Shown one piece after another: positions 45,391 to 53,641 of a stretch of DNA of 64,000 bases. The notes under the pieces were generated by a model, which worked only from the letters and a program-made list of their open reading frames with translations, ran no database searches and was not told the DNA's origin. The DNA lies in contig NZ_CP107945.1 in the NCBI RefSeq assembly GCF_036057275.1, positions 1,922,001 through 1,986,000 of the forward strand. The letters are read 5' to 3'. This DNA comes from Streptomyces sp. NBC_00390 (GTDB lineage Bacteria; Actinomycetota; Actinomycetes; Streptomycetales; Streptomycetaceae). Position numbers and translations under genes: made by a program. The stretch's first letter is position 1, and each line of letters begins with the position of its first letter.

Positions 45391-48330
45391 TCAGCCGTCC
45401 GGCGCCCGGAGGATTTCGCTCAGGGCCCGGACGGTCGGCGTCAGATACAGCCGGCGCAGGGTGAGCGCCGGGAGTCCGCGTTCACGCATGGTCGCGCCGA
45501 CCCGGACCGCGTGGAGCGAATTCCCGCCCAGGTCGAAGAAGTTGTCGTCGGGGCCGACGGGAACGCCCAGCACCGTCTCCCAGACCTCGATCAGGGCGGC
45601 GGTCAGCCGGTCCGCGTCGGCCGCTTCCGGTCCGGGCCGGCGGGCGGGGGCGGGGTCCGCCGGGGTGGCGACGCGGGTCGCGGCCGGTACGGCGGGCTCG
45701 GGGAGTCGCGCCGGGTCGAGCTTGCCGTTGGCGGTGAGCGGGAGTTCGGGGATCGCGGTCAGCGTGGTGGGCATCATGTGGTCGGGGAGCAGTCGCGCGG
45801 CCCGTCGCCGTACCGCCTCGGTGTCCGCTCCGCCGTCGAGTACGGCATAGGCGTCGATACGGACCGCTGCCGCGTCGCCGCGCGGACCACCGCCCAGCAC
45901 CACCGCGGCCGCCAGGACGGCAGGGTCGTCCAGCAGTACGGCGCGGATCTCGTCGAGCTCGATCCGGAAGCCGCGCACCTTGACCTGCCGGTCCAGCCGG
46001 CCCAGATGCTCCAGCGTCCCGTCGGGCAGGAGTCTGCCGAGGTCGCCGCTGCGGTACAGCCGGCCGCCCCGGTGGGGATCGGCGACGAACCGCTCGGCGG
46101 TCAGGTCGGGACGGCCCAGGTACTCCAGGGCCACGCCCGCCCCGCCGACCCAGATCTCCCCCGCCACGCCTGCCGGCACCGGACGGCGCCGTCCGTCGAG
46201 CACATACACGTACCAGCCGGGCAGCGGGCGTCCCACCGAGCGTGACCCGGTCATCGCCTCGCGGCGGGTGACCGTCTGCGCCGTCACATGGACGGTCGTC
46301 TCGGTGATACCGAACATGTTCACCAGCCGGCACCGGTCCTCCGGGTAGCGGTCGAACCACCCGAGCAGAGCCCGCGTGTCGAGCGGCTCTCCGCCGAACA
46401 CCACCAGGCGCAGGACAAGGTCGGGCCCGGGCCGTCGCCGGTCGGCCTCCATCAGCTGGCCGAACGCCGAGGGGGTCTGGTTGAGCACACTCACGCGCTC
46501 GCGCACCAGCAGGTCATGGAACTCGTCGGGCGAGCGGGAGACCCAGTAGGGGACGACGACGAGCCGCGCCCCGGTCAGCAGCGCACCCCAGATCTCCCAG
46601 ACGGAGAAGTCGAAGGCACTGGAGTGGAAGAGCGTCCAGGTGTCACCGGGGCCCAGCCCGAAGTCGTCCCGGGTGGCGTCCAGCAGGGCCGCGACATTGG
46701 CGTGCGGCACCACACAGCCCTTGGGGCGGCCGGTGGAGCCGGAGGTGTAGATGATGTACGCGGCCTCCTGCGGGCTCCGCTCAGGCGGCGGGGCCTGCCC
46801 GGATTCCACCGACCGAGCGGCCAGGGCGACAAGTTCGCCGGGGCTCGGCGTGCGGATGTGAGCACCGGCGGGGAAACCGGCGTCCGTCACCGTCACCCGC
46901 AGCCCCGCGTCGTGCGCCGTCCGCACGAGACGCTCGGCCGGATACGCCGGATCCATCGGCACGTACACGGCGTCGGCCTTCAGCACCCCGAGCATGGTGG
47001 CCACCAGATCGGCGGACCTCTCCAGGCAGATGCCGACACGCTCCCCCGGCCGTACGCCGGCGGCGCGCAGTCCGGCGGCGATCCGTTCCGCCCGCTCCTT
47101 CAGCTCCGCGTAGGTCAGCGAGCTCGCTTCGTGGCTGATCGCCACGGAGTCGGGACTGCGCGCGGCCTGCTCGTCGAAAGCGGTGTCGATCCGCCGTGGC
47201 CGGTGGGGAGCGTCCCGCTCCGGCGCGTCGAGTCCGAGCCGGCGCGCCGCCTCGTCGGCGTCCAGCAGCTCGATGTCGGTCAGCGGGAGGTCCTGGTCGT
47301 TCGCCAACCGGCGGTGGACCCGCGCGACATGGCGGGCGAACGACCGCGCCGCAGAGGCCTCGATGTGGTGCAGCTGATGATGCACCTCCAGGGTCCGGGA
47401 GCCGTCCGGGGCATCGCGCACCGTGAGCGTCAGCGGGAACGGCGCTTGCTGGCACGGGAGTTGGTGTGTGCCGTGGCCGTCGGCGGCCCCGGACTCGAGC
47501 ACGCCGACCACCGGAGCGTCCGCCGGGGCATCGGGGGTGCCCGTAGCCCCGGCTTGTACCGACGCCACAAGGTCCCCTGCGGTGCCTGCGTGAGCGAGAT
47601 CCACCGTGCGGAGGCGGGCCGTGTCCAGCGCGCCGAGCAGGTGCTCCGGGCGGTCGGAAGGTGACGCCAGCACGCCGATCCCCACGGTCTCCCGGTTCTC
47701 GTGGCGTCCGAGGACCAGGGCGGCGGCCGCGACGAGCACGGCTGGGGGCGCCACCGAGAGCGCCACGCTCACCACCCCGGTGTGCCCCCGGGCCTTCCGC
47801 TCCCCGGTCGTCCACGCGATCCGGGCGCTGCCGCCCGCACGCGGGCCGGGACACAAGCCGGCCGGCGGAATGGGAGCCGGGCCGGCCGGCGGGGCGACGG
47901 TGACATCGTCGGCGTCGATCCGTCCCAGCAGGACCTCGGCGATCAGCCGCAGCGAGGGGACGTCCGCGACGGCGCGGTGGGCGACCAGGACCAGATCGGC
48001 GGGCCCGTCGGCGTAGCGCAGCAGGACGGCCCGGAGCAGCGGGCCGGGGCCGCTCGCCGGGCGGCGCATCTCGGCCCGCAGCCTGCGGCCCGCCAACACG
48101 CTGCCGGCGGCCGCGGGCACCCTCTCGCTCCACAGGACGATGCGCCCCGTGGCCCGGTCCGGCCACCAACGGTGCGGCGCGTCCCCGAAGTCACGCACAC
48201 GCCGGGCCACCTCGTCGGCCTCGTCCGTCAGGCGCACCGCCAGCGCGTGGCACAGGGCGGCCTGCGGGGTGTCCGCCGGAAGGAGCCGGGAAAGGGCGGC
48301 CGGGGCAACGGGGGCGGCGGAAAGTGGCAC
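45391..48330 (-). CDS. NRPS module: degenerate condensation, threonine-type adenylation, PCP
   Basis: 979 residues from the GTG at 48330 (GGAG 9 bp upstream). Residues 1-380 are condensation-like, but the HHxxxDG site reads HRAVADV near 118, so the catalytic second His is Arg. The A domain spans about 385-880: IIYTSGSTGRPKG, FDFSVWEIW, NMFGITETT, YRSGDLGRL, LTANGKLD. The eight pocket residues I read are D-F-W-N-V-G-M-V-H plus the invariant K, one conservative change from the threonine code DFWNIGMVHK. The PCP has NFFDLGGNS near 935. No TE or reductase domain. It activates and carries L-threonine (or a close analogue), with condensation probably supplied by the docked C protein. Confidence 0.9.
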   Translation of the reverse strand: MPLSAAPVAPAALSRLLPADTPQAALCHALAVRLTDEADEVARRVRDFGDAPHRWWPDRATGRIVLWSERVPAAAGSVLAGRRLRAEMRRPASGPGPLLRAVLLRYADGPADLVLVAHRAVADVPSLRLIAEVLLGRIDADDVTVAPPAGPAPIPPAGLCPGPRAGGSARIAWTTGERKARGHTGVVSVALSVAPPAVLVAAAALVLGRHENRETVGIGVLASPSDRPEHLLGALDTARLRTVDLAHAGTAGDLVASVQAGATGTPDAPADAPVVGVLESGAADGHGTHQLPCQQAPFPLTLTVRDAPDGSRTLEVHHQLHHIEASAARSFARHVARVHRRLANDQDLPLTDIELLDADEAARRLGLDAPERDAPHRPRRIDTAFDEQAARSPDSVAISHEASSLTYAELKERAERIAAGLRAAGVRPGERVGICLERSADLVATMLGVLKADAVYVPMDPAYPAERLVRTAHDAGLRVTVTDAGFPAGAHIRTPSPGELVALAARSVESGQAPPPERSPQEAAYIIYTSGSTGRPKGCVVPHANVAALLDATRDDFGLGPGDTWTLFHSSAFDFSVWEIWGALLTGARLVVVPYWVSRSPDEFHDLLVRERVSVLNQTPSAFGQLMEADRRRPGPDLVLRLVVFGGEPLDTRALLGWFDRYPEDRCRLVNMFGITETTVHVTAQTVTRREAMTGSRSVGRPLPGWYVYVLDGRRRPVPAGVAGEIWVGGAGVALEYLGRPDLTAERFVADPHRGGRLYRSGDLGRLLPDGTLEHLGRLDRQVKVRGFRIELDEIRAVLLDDPAVLAAAVVLGGGPRGDAAAVRIDAYAVLDGGADTEAVRRRAARLLPDHMMPTTLTAIPELPLTANGKLDPARLPEPAVPAATRVATPADPAPARRPGPEAADADRLTAALIEVWETVLGVPVGPDDNFFDLGGNSLHAVRVGATMRERGLPALTLRRLYLTPTVRALSEILRAPDG

Positions 48331-48346
48331 TGATCGGTCTCCGGAG

Positions 48347-49183
48347 TCAGCGGACGGTGAAGCCGCCGTCGATGGTCAGTACGCTTCCGGTCACCTGCCG
48401 GGACTCGTCCGAGGCCAGCCAGAGGGCCGCTGCGGCGACATCCTCCGCCTCGATCAGGGCGTTCATCGGCTGGGCCTGCACAAAGGTCTCCTCGTGCTCG
48501 GCAACGGGAACGTCCAGGGAACGGGCGATCTCGGCGAGCATCCGGCCCTCCACCTGCGGATCGTCCCGGACCGATCCCGGGCACAGGGCGTTGACCCGTA
48601 CCTTGCGCGGTGCGTAGTCGAGCGCGACGGCCTTGGTCAGGCCGATCAGGCCGTGTTTGGCGGCGACATAGCCGGCGAAGTGGCGGTAGCCGACGAGCCC
48701 TGCGGTGGAGGCGACGTTGACGATGCTGCCGGATCCCTGTGCGGCCATCCGGCCGCCCGCGGCGCGGATGGTGCGCCAGGCGCCGGAGAGGTCCACGTCG
48801 AGCATGAGCTGCCACTCGTGCTCCTCGATCTCGTGCGCGGCCTTGCCCGACGGGGCGGCGATTCCCGCGTTGTTGACGAGTACGTCGAGCCGGCCGAAGC
48901 GGGCCACGCAGTCGTCCGTCGCCGCCTCGACCTGGGCCAGGTCGCGCACGTCGACCTGACGTGTCTGCACGGACGCGCCCTCGTCGCGGCAGAGTGCGGC
49001 GGTGTACGCGAGCTGGCTCGCGGAACCCAGCGGATAGGGCACGCCGGGCAGGTCCGCCGCCACGTCCAGGAGCATCAGGTCCGCGCCCTCGCGGGCGAAG
49101 GCGACCGCGCAGGCGCGTCCCAGGCCCCGCGCCGCCCCGGTGATCAGCGCTGTCTTGCCGGACAGTCTTCCGGTCACGGTCAC
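48347..49183 (-). CDS. Short-chain dehydrogenase/reductase, mycofactocin-associated type
   Basis: 278 residues from the GTG at 49183, which overlaps the thioesterase stop (GTGA); a GTG two codons on is possible. Rossmann motif TGAARGLGRA, catalytic YVAAK. After the second strand it carries an insertion, DVAADLPGVPYPLGSASQLAYTAALC, of the kind that marks mycofactocin-coupled SDRs, which hold a non-exchangeable NAD. Its step in the pathway is not evident; it may oxidise or reduce an alcohol in the product. 16 bp upstream of the NRPS start. Confidence 0.85.
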   Translation of the reverse strand: MTVTGRLSGKTALITGAARGLGRACAVAFAREGADLMLLDVAADLPGVPYPLGSASQLAYTAALCRDEGASVQTRQVDVRDLAQVEAATDDCVARFGRLDVLVNNAGIAAPSGKAAHEIEEHEWQLMLDVDLSGAWRTIRAAGGRMAAQGSGSIVNVASTAGLVGYRHFAGYVAAKHGLIGLTKAVALDYAPRKVRVNALCPGSVRDDPQVEGRMLAEIARSLDVPVAEHEETFVQAQPMNALIEAEDVAAAALWLASDESRQVTGSVLTIDGGFTVR

Positions 49184-50673
49184 CGCGGTTCCGCTTCCCG
49201 GCCGGTGCCGAGTTCCGCCGCGATCAGTTCGAGCACCGTCGCCGCGTTCTCCGTGAGGTACATGTGACCGCCGGGGAGCTCGGGCGTCGTCAGCTTGCCG
49301 GTCGTCGCAACCGACCACTGCGCGGCCTGGAAAGCGCTGACGAGTTCGTCGTCGCGCCCGCGGAGGGAGGTCACCGGAACCGACAGGAGGCGGTCGGTGG
49401 AAGGCGCGTACGTCTCGTGCAGCCGGACGTCGGCCCGCAGTGTGGGCAGCAGCAGTTCGCGCATCTCCGCGTTCTCGAGGGCCGGGTGCGCATAACCGGC
49501 GAACACGCGTACCCGGGCCAGGAAGTCGTCGTCCGACAGCGCGTGCGCGTGCTCGGTGCGGCCGGTCCAGGGCCCCGGCGCACCGCTGACGACCAGGCGC
49601 TCGAAGCGCACGCCGGCGTCCGCCTCCAGCCGGTGAGCGAGTTCGAAACCGAGTACGGCGCCCATGCTGTGGCCGAACACGGCGACCCGGGCACCCCCGC
49701 GCAGTTCGCCGGACAGCCGGGCGTACACCTCGTCGGCGGCAGCGGCCGCGTCGGTGTACGCGGGCTCGGTGAAGCGCTCCTCGCGCCCCGGCAGCTGCAC
49801 CGGCAGCACCTGGATGCCCTGGGGTGCGTGCGCCTGCCAGGGTTTGAAGAACGACGCTCCGGCGCCCGCGAAGGGCACGAGGACCAGGACGGTCCGGGTC
49901 CGGTCCGCGGCAAGGGCGCTGTCCCGGTCCGGGGGCGGGAAGGCCGCGGTGATCTCGGCGGCCACGGCGTCCCGGTTGGTCTCGTCCAGCAGATAGAAGT
50001 GGCCGCCCGGAAACAGCCGTTCCCGTACACCGGCGGCGTAGGGCCCGGCGCCGTGGGCGCGTTCGGCCGCAGGCACGAGCACGTCGTCCCGGCCCGCCAG
50101 CGTGGTCACGGCCACGGGCACGCTGCGCCCGGCGTTGCGATCGGCGAGCCGCCGCCCCAGCGTCAGATCGCACCGCAGCACGCCCAGAAGGTGTTCCCGG
50201 ACGAACGGGTCGTCGAGCAGTTCCACGGGCGTGCCGCCGCCCCGCCTGACGATGTCGAGCAGATCGGTCTCGGACCAGTCACCGGCCACCCCGGCGGGCG
50301 GCCCGGCGGTAGGCCGGGCGCTCAGCACGAGCCCCTGGCACAGCTCCGGCGCGGCCAGGGCAATCGCCGTCGCGAGTACGGCGCCCATGCTGTGCCCGAA
50401 GTGGACCGTGGGCAGCGGTGGCAGCTCGCGCAGTTCCCCGACCACGGCGTCGACCACGCCCTCGGGGTCGTCGGGGAGTGCGGCGAAGCTCTCACCGAAC
50501 CGGCGTTCCCGGCCCGGCAGGATCACTCCGACGACCTCGACGGTGTCGGGCAGCCGTCGCAGCACCGGGAGCAGAGCGTTCGGCCCGGCGCCTGCGTGGG
50601 GCACGGCGACGACCCGGCGCCGGGCCGCGCCGCGCGCGGGCCGCACCACGACGGTCCATGGCTGATCGGGCAT
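49180..50673 (-). CDS. Tandem (double) type II thioesterase
   Basis: 497 residues containing two complete TEII-like alpha/beta hydrolases. The first covers 1-240, with Ser in GHSMGA near 94, Asp in LAGRDDVL and His in PGGHFYL. The second covers 262-490, with GHSMGA near 335, LRGRDDEL and PGGHMYL. Both triads are intact. The start is the ATG at 50673, ribosome site weak. Type II enzymes remove stalled or mis-primed groups from carrier domains, and because no megasynthase here ends in a TE domain, one half may also release the product. It overlaps the SDR start by 4 bp. Confidence 0.9.
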   Translation of the reverse strand: MPDQPWTVVVRPARGAARRRVVAVPHAGAGPNALLPVLRRLPDTVEVVGVILPGRERRFGESFAALPDDPEGVVDAVVGELRELPPLPTVHFGHSMGAVLATAIALAAPELCQGLVLSARPTAGPPAGVAGDWSETDLLDIVRRGGGTPVELLDDPFVREHLLGVLRCDLTLGRRLADRNAGRSVPVAVTTLAGRDDVLVPAAERAHGAGPYAAGVRERLFPGGHFYLLDETNRDAVAAEITAAFPPPDRDSALAADRTRTVLVLVPFAGAGASFFKPWQAHAPQGIQVLPVQLPGREERFTEPAYTDAAAAADEVYARLSGELRGGARVAVFGHSMGAVLGFELAHRLEADAGVRFERLVVSGAPGPWTGRTEHAHALSDDDFLARVRVFAGYAHPALENAEMRELLLPTLRADVRLHETYAPSTDRLLSVPVTSLRGRDDELVSAFQAAQWSVATTGKLTTPELPGGHMYLTENAATVLELIAAELGTGREAEPR

Positions 50674-50774
50674 CGTTTCTCGCTTCGCTCGAAAGGTCCC
50701 AAGGCCGGGGCCGGTTGCCGCGGCGGCCCCGGACGGGCCGTGCCGGCACGCCGGCCCGGCCCTTGTTCATGACA

Positions 50775-52067
50775 TCAGACCACCGGGTCGGCGGTGACGA
50801 ACTCGACAAGTGTGCGGGCCAGCAGCCAGGGGTCCTCCGTGCCGCACAGCTCTCGTGTGGAGTGCATCGACAGCCCTGGTACGCCGACGTCGACGGTCGG
50901 GATGCCCATCCGCGTGGCCATCAGGGGGCCGATGGACGTGCCGCAGGGCATCGCGTTGTTGGAGACGAACGACTGCCAGGGGGTGCCTGCCTGTTCGCAC
51001 GCGGCGGCGAACACGGCGAGGCCCCGGCCGTCGGTGGCGTAGCGCTGGTTGACGTTGACCTTGACCACGGGTCCTCCGTTGGGCAGCGGCCGGTGGTCCG
51101 GGTCGTGTCGCTCCGGATAGTTCGGGTGGACCGCGTGCGTCATGTCGGAGGAGACCACGAAGGAACCCGCCACGGCCCGGTGCCACTCCTCCTGCGTGCC
51201 GCCGCGGGAGGCCACCGAGCGCCACAGGACCCGCTCCAGCAGCGCGCTCTGTGCGCCGGTCTCCGACCCGCTGCCGACCTCCTCGTGGTCGAAGGCGGCG
51301 AGAACCGGAATGGGAGCGGGATCGCGGTCCACGGCACTGGCCAGCGCGGTCACGCCGGCGTGGACCGAGACGAGGTTGTCCAGGCGGGCGGAGACCAGGA
51401 ACTCCTGGCGGGCCCCGAGATAGCCGGGCGGCTGTACGTCGTGCAGCATCAGGTCCCAGCCGAGCACCTCGTAGAAGTCCACGTCGGCCTCGTCGGCCAC
51501 CCGGCTCAGCAGGGCGCCCTGCTCGGTGCCGCCCAGCCCCCAGATGGGAGACGTGTGCCGCTGCCGGTCCAGCGAGAGCCCCTCGTTGAGCGTCCGGTCG
51601 AGGTGGATGGCCAGCTGCGGCACGCGCAGCAGCGGCTCGTCGACACACACCAGACGGCTGGTCCCGTCGCGCAGGGCGAGACGGCCCGAGATCCCGAGGT
51701 CGCGGTCGAGCCAGCTGTTGAGCGGCACGCCCCCGTAGATCTCCACGCCGATCTGCCGCCATCCGACGGAGCTGGTGTCGGGCGCGGGCTTGACCCGCAG
51801 GTTCGGGGAGTCGGTGTGGGCGCCGACGATCCGGAACGGCGTGTGGGCCGCCGCGCCCGGTGGGACGTACCAGGCGATCAGGGTTCCGCCGCGGGTGACG
51901 TAACACCCGCCCGTCTCATCGGCCCATGTGTCGGTTTCGCTCAGCGCCCGGAATCCGGCCTTCTCCAGTCGCCGCGCCGCCTCGGCCACGGCGTGGTATG
52001 GCGAGGTGCCGGCCCGGATGAACGAGATGAGGTCGTCGCCGTGCGTCCGGTGAGGGCTCGGGATCAT
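50775..52067 (-). CDS. M18-family aminopeptidase, candidate resistance determinant
   Basis: 430 residues from the ATG at 52067, overlapping the stop of the condensation gene (ATGA, 52064-52067). All M18 metal and catalytic motifs are present: IVGAHTDSPNLRVKP, SARLDNL, AFDHEEVGS, SSDMTHAVHPNYPERHDP and MHSTRE, so it should be an active di-zinc aminopeptidase of the aspartyl-aminopeptidase family. It is cytoplasmic, without a signal peptide. A peptidase inside a biosynthetic operon could trim a precursor, but a duplicate, inhibitor-tolerant target enzyme is the more attractive reading given the predicted product class. Confidence 0.92.
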   Translation of the reverse strand: MIPSPHRTHGDDLISFIRAGTSPYHAVAEAARRLEKAGFRALSETDTWADETGGCYVTRGGTLIAWYVPPGAAAHTPFRIVGAHTDSPNLRVKPAPDTSSVGWRQIGVEIYGGVPLNSWLDRDLGISGRLALRDGTSRLVCVDEPLLRVPQLAIHLDRTLNEGLSLDRQRHTSPIWGLGGTEQGALLSRVADEADVDFYEVLGWDLMLHDVQPPGYLGARQEFLVSARLDNLVSVHAGVTALASAVDRDPAPIPVLAAFDHEEVGSGSETGAQSALLERVLWRSVASRGGTQEEWHRAVAGSFVVSSDMTHAVHPNYPERHDPDHRPLPNGGPVVKVNVNQRYATDGRGLAVFAAACEQAGTPWQSFVSNNAMPCGTSIGPLMATRMGIPTVDVGVPGLSMHSTRELCGTEDPWLLARTLVEFVTADPVV

Positions 52068-53641
52068 GGGGTGTCCGCCTTTCCAGAGGACTGCAACAGG
52101 GAACCGACCCGGGCGTCGGGGCGGGAACAGAACTCGCCCAGCAGGGCGGTGTAGGAGGCGAGGAGCCGCGCTGCCGTCTCCTGGTCCCACAGGTCGGCCG
52201 AGTACTCGAGGAAGGTCCGGTACCCCAGTGCGCGTTCGCGGCGCGGCGCCAGTCCGAAGCACAGTTCGGCCCGGGCCAGCGGCGGTGCGAGGTCCTCGAC
52301 GTCCACGCGGAGACCGGGTATGTCGATGTCGGTGTCGACCGAGTTCTGGAAGGCGAGGATGTGGGGGACCCGGTCGGGCACGTCGCGTGCCCCGGCGTCG
52401 CGCATCGCCTGCATGATGCGTGCGGTCGGCAGCACATGGGCCATGGCCTCCAGTGCTCCGGCCCCGGTACGGACGGCCAGGGCGGCGCAGGTCTCGTCCG
52501 GGTCCAACCGGAGCCGCACCATGATGGTCGTGGACGTCATCGCGACGAGCGTCTCGAAGGCGGCGCCCTCGCGGTTGGCGTAGGGCACACCGATGAGGTG
52601 GTCGCCCTCCCCGGACAGCCGCGTCAGGAAGACGCCGAGGGCGGAGGCGGCGACGGCGAACGGTGTCGTGTGCAGCCCGGCGGCGAACTTCTCGACCTCG
52701 GCCCGCTGTTCGCCGGACAGGGAGCCGCGGATCGTGCCGCCTCGGCCGCTGAGCCTGCCGGGGCGGGGACGGTCGGTGGGGATGTCGGTACGCGGCGGTA
52801 CGCCGTCCAGATAGTCGGCGAAGTACGCGGCCCGGCGGGCCTCGGTCGCCGGGTCGTGCCGGGCCCGGGCAGCACGGGCGAAGTCCGTCGCCTGGGCGGT
52901 GGGAGCGGCCGGCGGACGGGGGGTGCCGGCGGCCGCCGCGGTGTAGAGCGCGGCGAGCTCCGCGAGGAGCACCGACAGGGACCAGCCGTCGGCACAGATG
53001 TGGTGCAGGACGAACATCAGGACCCACTGGTCCTGTTCGACCCGGATCAGCCGCAGGTGCGGCAGGACCGGCTCGGACAGCTCGAAACGGTGCCGGGCCG
53101 CCTGACGGCACAACGCGTCGGACCGCGGGCCGCGTTCGGGTGCGGCGAGAACGGTGAGGTCGTCGAGGGGCAGCCGGAGCGGGGGCGGGGCGACCACTTC
53201 CTGCCACCATGCGCCGTCGGCGTCCTGCGCGAAGCGGGTGTGCAGGGCGTGGTGCCTCCCGATCAGGTCGCCGAGCGCCGCCCGGAGCGCGTCCACGTCC
53301 AGCGTGCCGGTGAAGCCGACCCTGGTCGGGATGTTCCACACCTCGGGGTGGGGTACGGAGTGATGGCCGGCGATGAGCCTGGCCTGCTGATCGCTGACCA
53401 GGGTGCGGTCGGTCACCCGGTACGGTCCGTGGCTGCTGGGGCCGCTGTCACGTCCGCCGTCGCCGCCGCCGAGTCTGGCGAGCAACTCGTCCTTGCGCAG
53501 GCGTAGTTCATCGAGCAGTTCTTCGGTGAGCACGGACCGGGGCGCGTCATAACGCAGGATGCCGCCCGGAGCGGCGCTGAGCTTCACGTCGCAGGCGGCC
53601 AGCCTGGTCAGGAGCGCGTCGATGTCGCTGGTCCCCGTCAC
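52064..53641 (-). CDS. Stand-alone condensation protein with TubC docking domain
   Basis: 525 residues from the GTG at 53641, which overlaps the preceding stop (GTGA). Residues 1-55 are a TubC-type N-terminal docking domain (IDALLTRLAACDVKLSAAPG, then LTEELLDELRLRKDELLARL). Residues 85-510 are a condensation domain with an intact HHICADG active site. No A or PCP. The docking domain should attach it to the carrier end of the AMT-MOX-C-PCP protein, letting it condense that intermediate onto the threonyl-PCP of the NRPS, whose own C domain looks dead. Confidence 0.88.
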   Translation of the reverse strand: MTGTSDIDALLTRLAACDVKLSAAPGGILRYDAPRSVLTEELLDELRLRKDELLARLGGGDGGRDSGPSSHGPYRVTDRTLVSDQQARLIAGHHSVPHPEVWNIPTRVGFTGTLDVDALRAALGDLIGRHHALHTRFAQDADGAWWQEVVAPPPLRLPLDDLTVLAAPERGPRSDALCRQAARHRFELSEPVLPHLRLIRVEQDQWVLMFVLHHICADGWSLSVLLAELAALYTAAAAGTPRPPAAPTAQATDFARAARARHDPATEARRAAYFADYLDGVPPRTDIPTDRPRPGRLSGRGGTIRGSLSGEQRAEVEKFAAGLHTTPFAVAASALGVFLTRLSGEGDHLIGVPYANREGAAFETLVAMTSTTIMVRLRLDPDETCAALAVRTGAGALEAMAHVLPTARIMQAMRDAGARDVPDRVPHILAFQNSVDTDIDIPGLRVDVEDLAPPLARAELCFGLAPRRERALGYRTFLEYSADLWDQETAARLLASYTALLGEFCSRPDARVGSLLQSSGKADTP

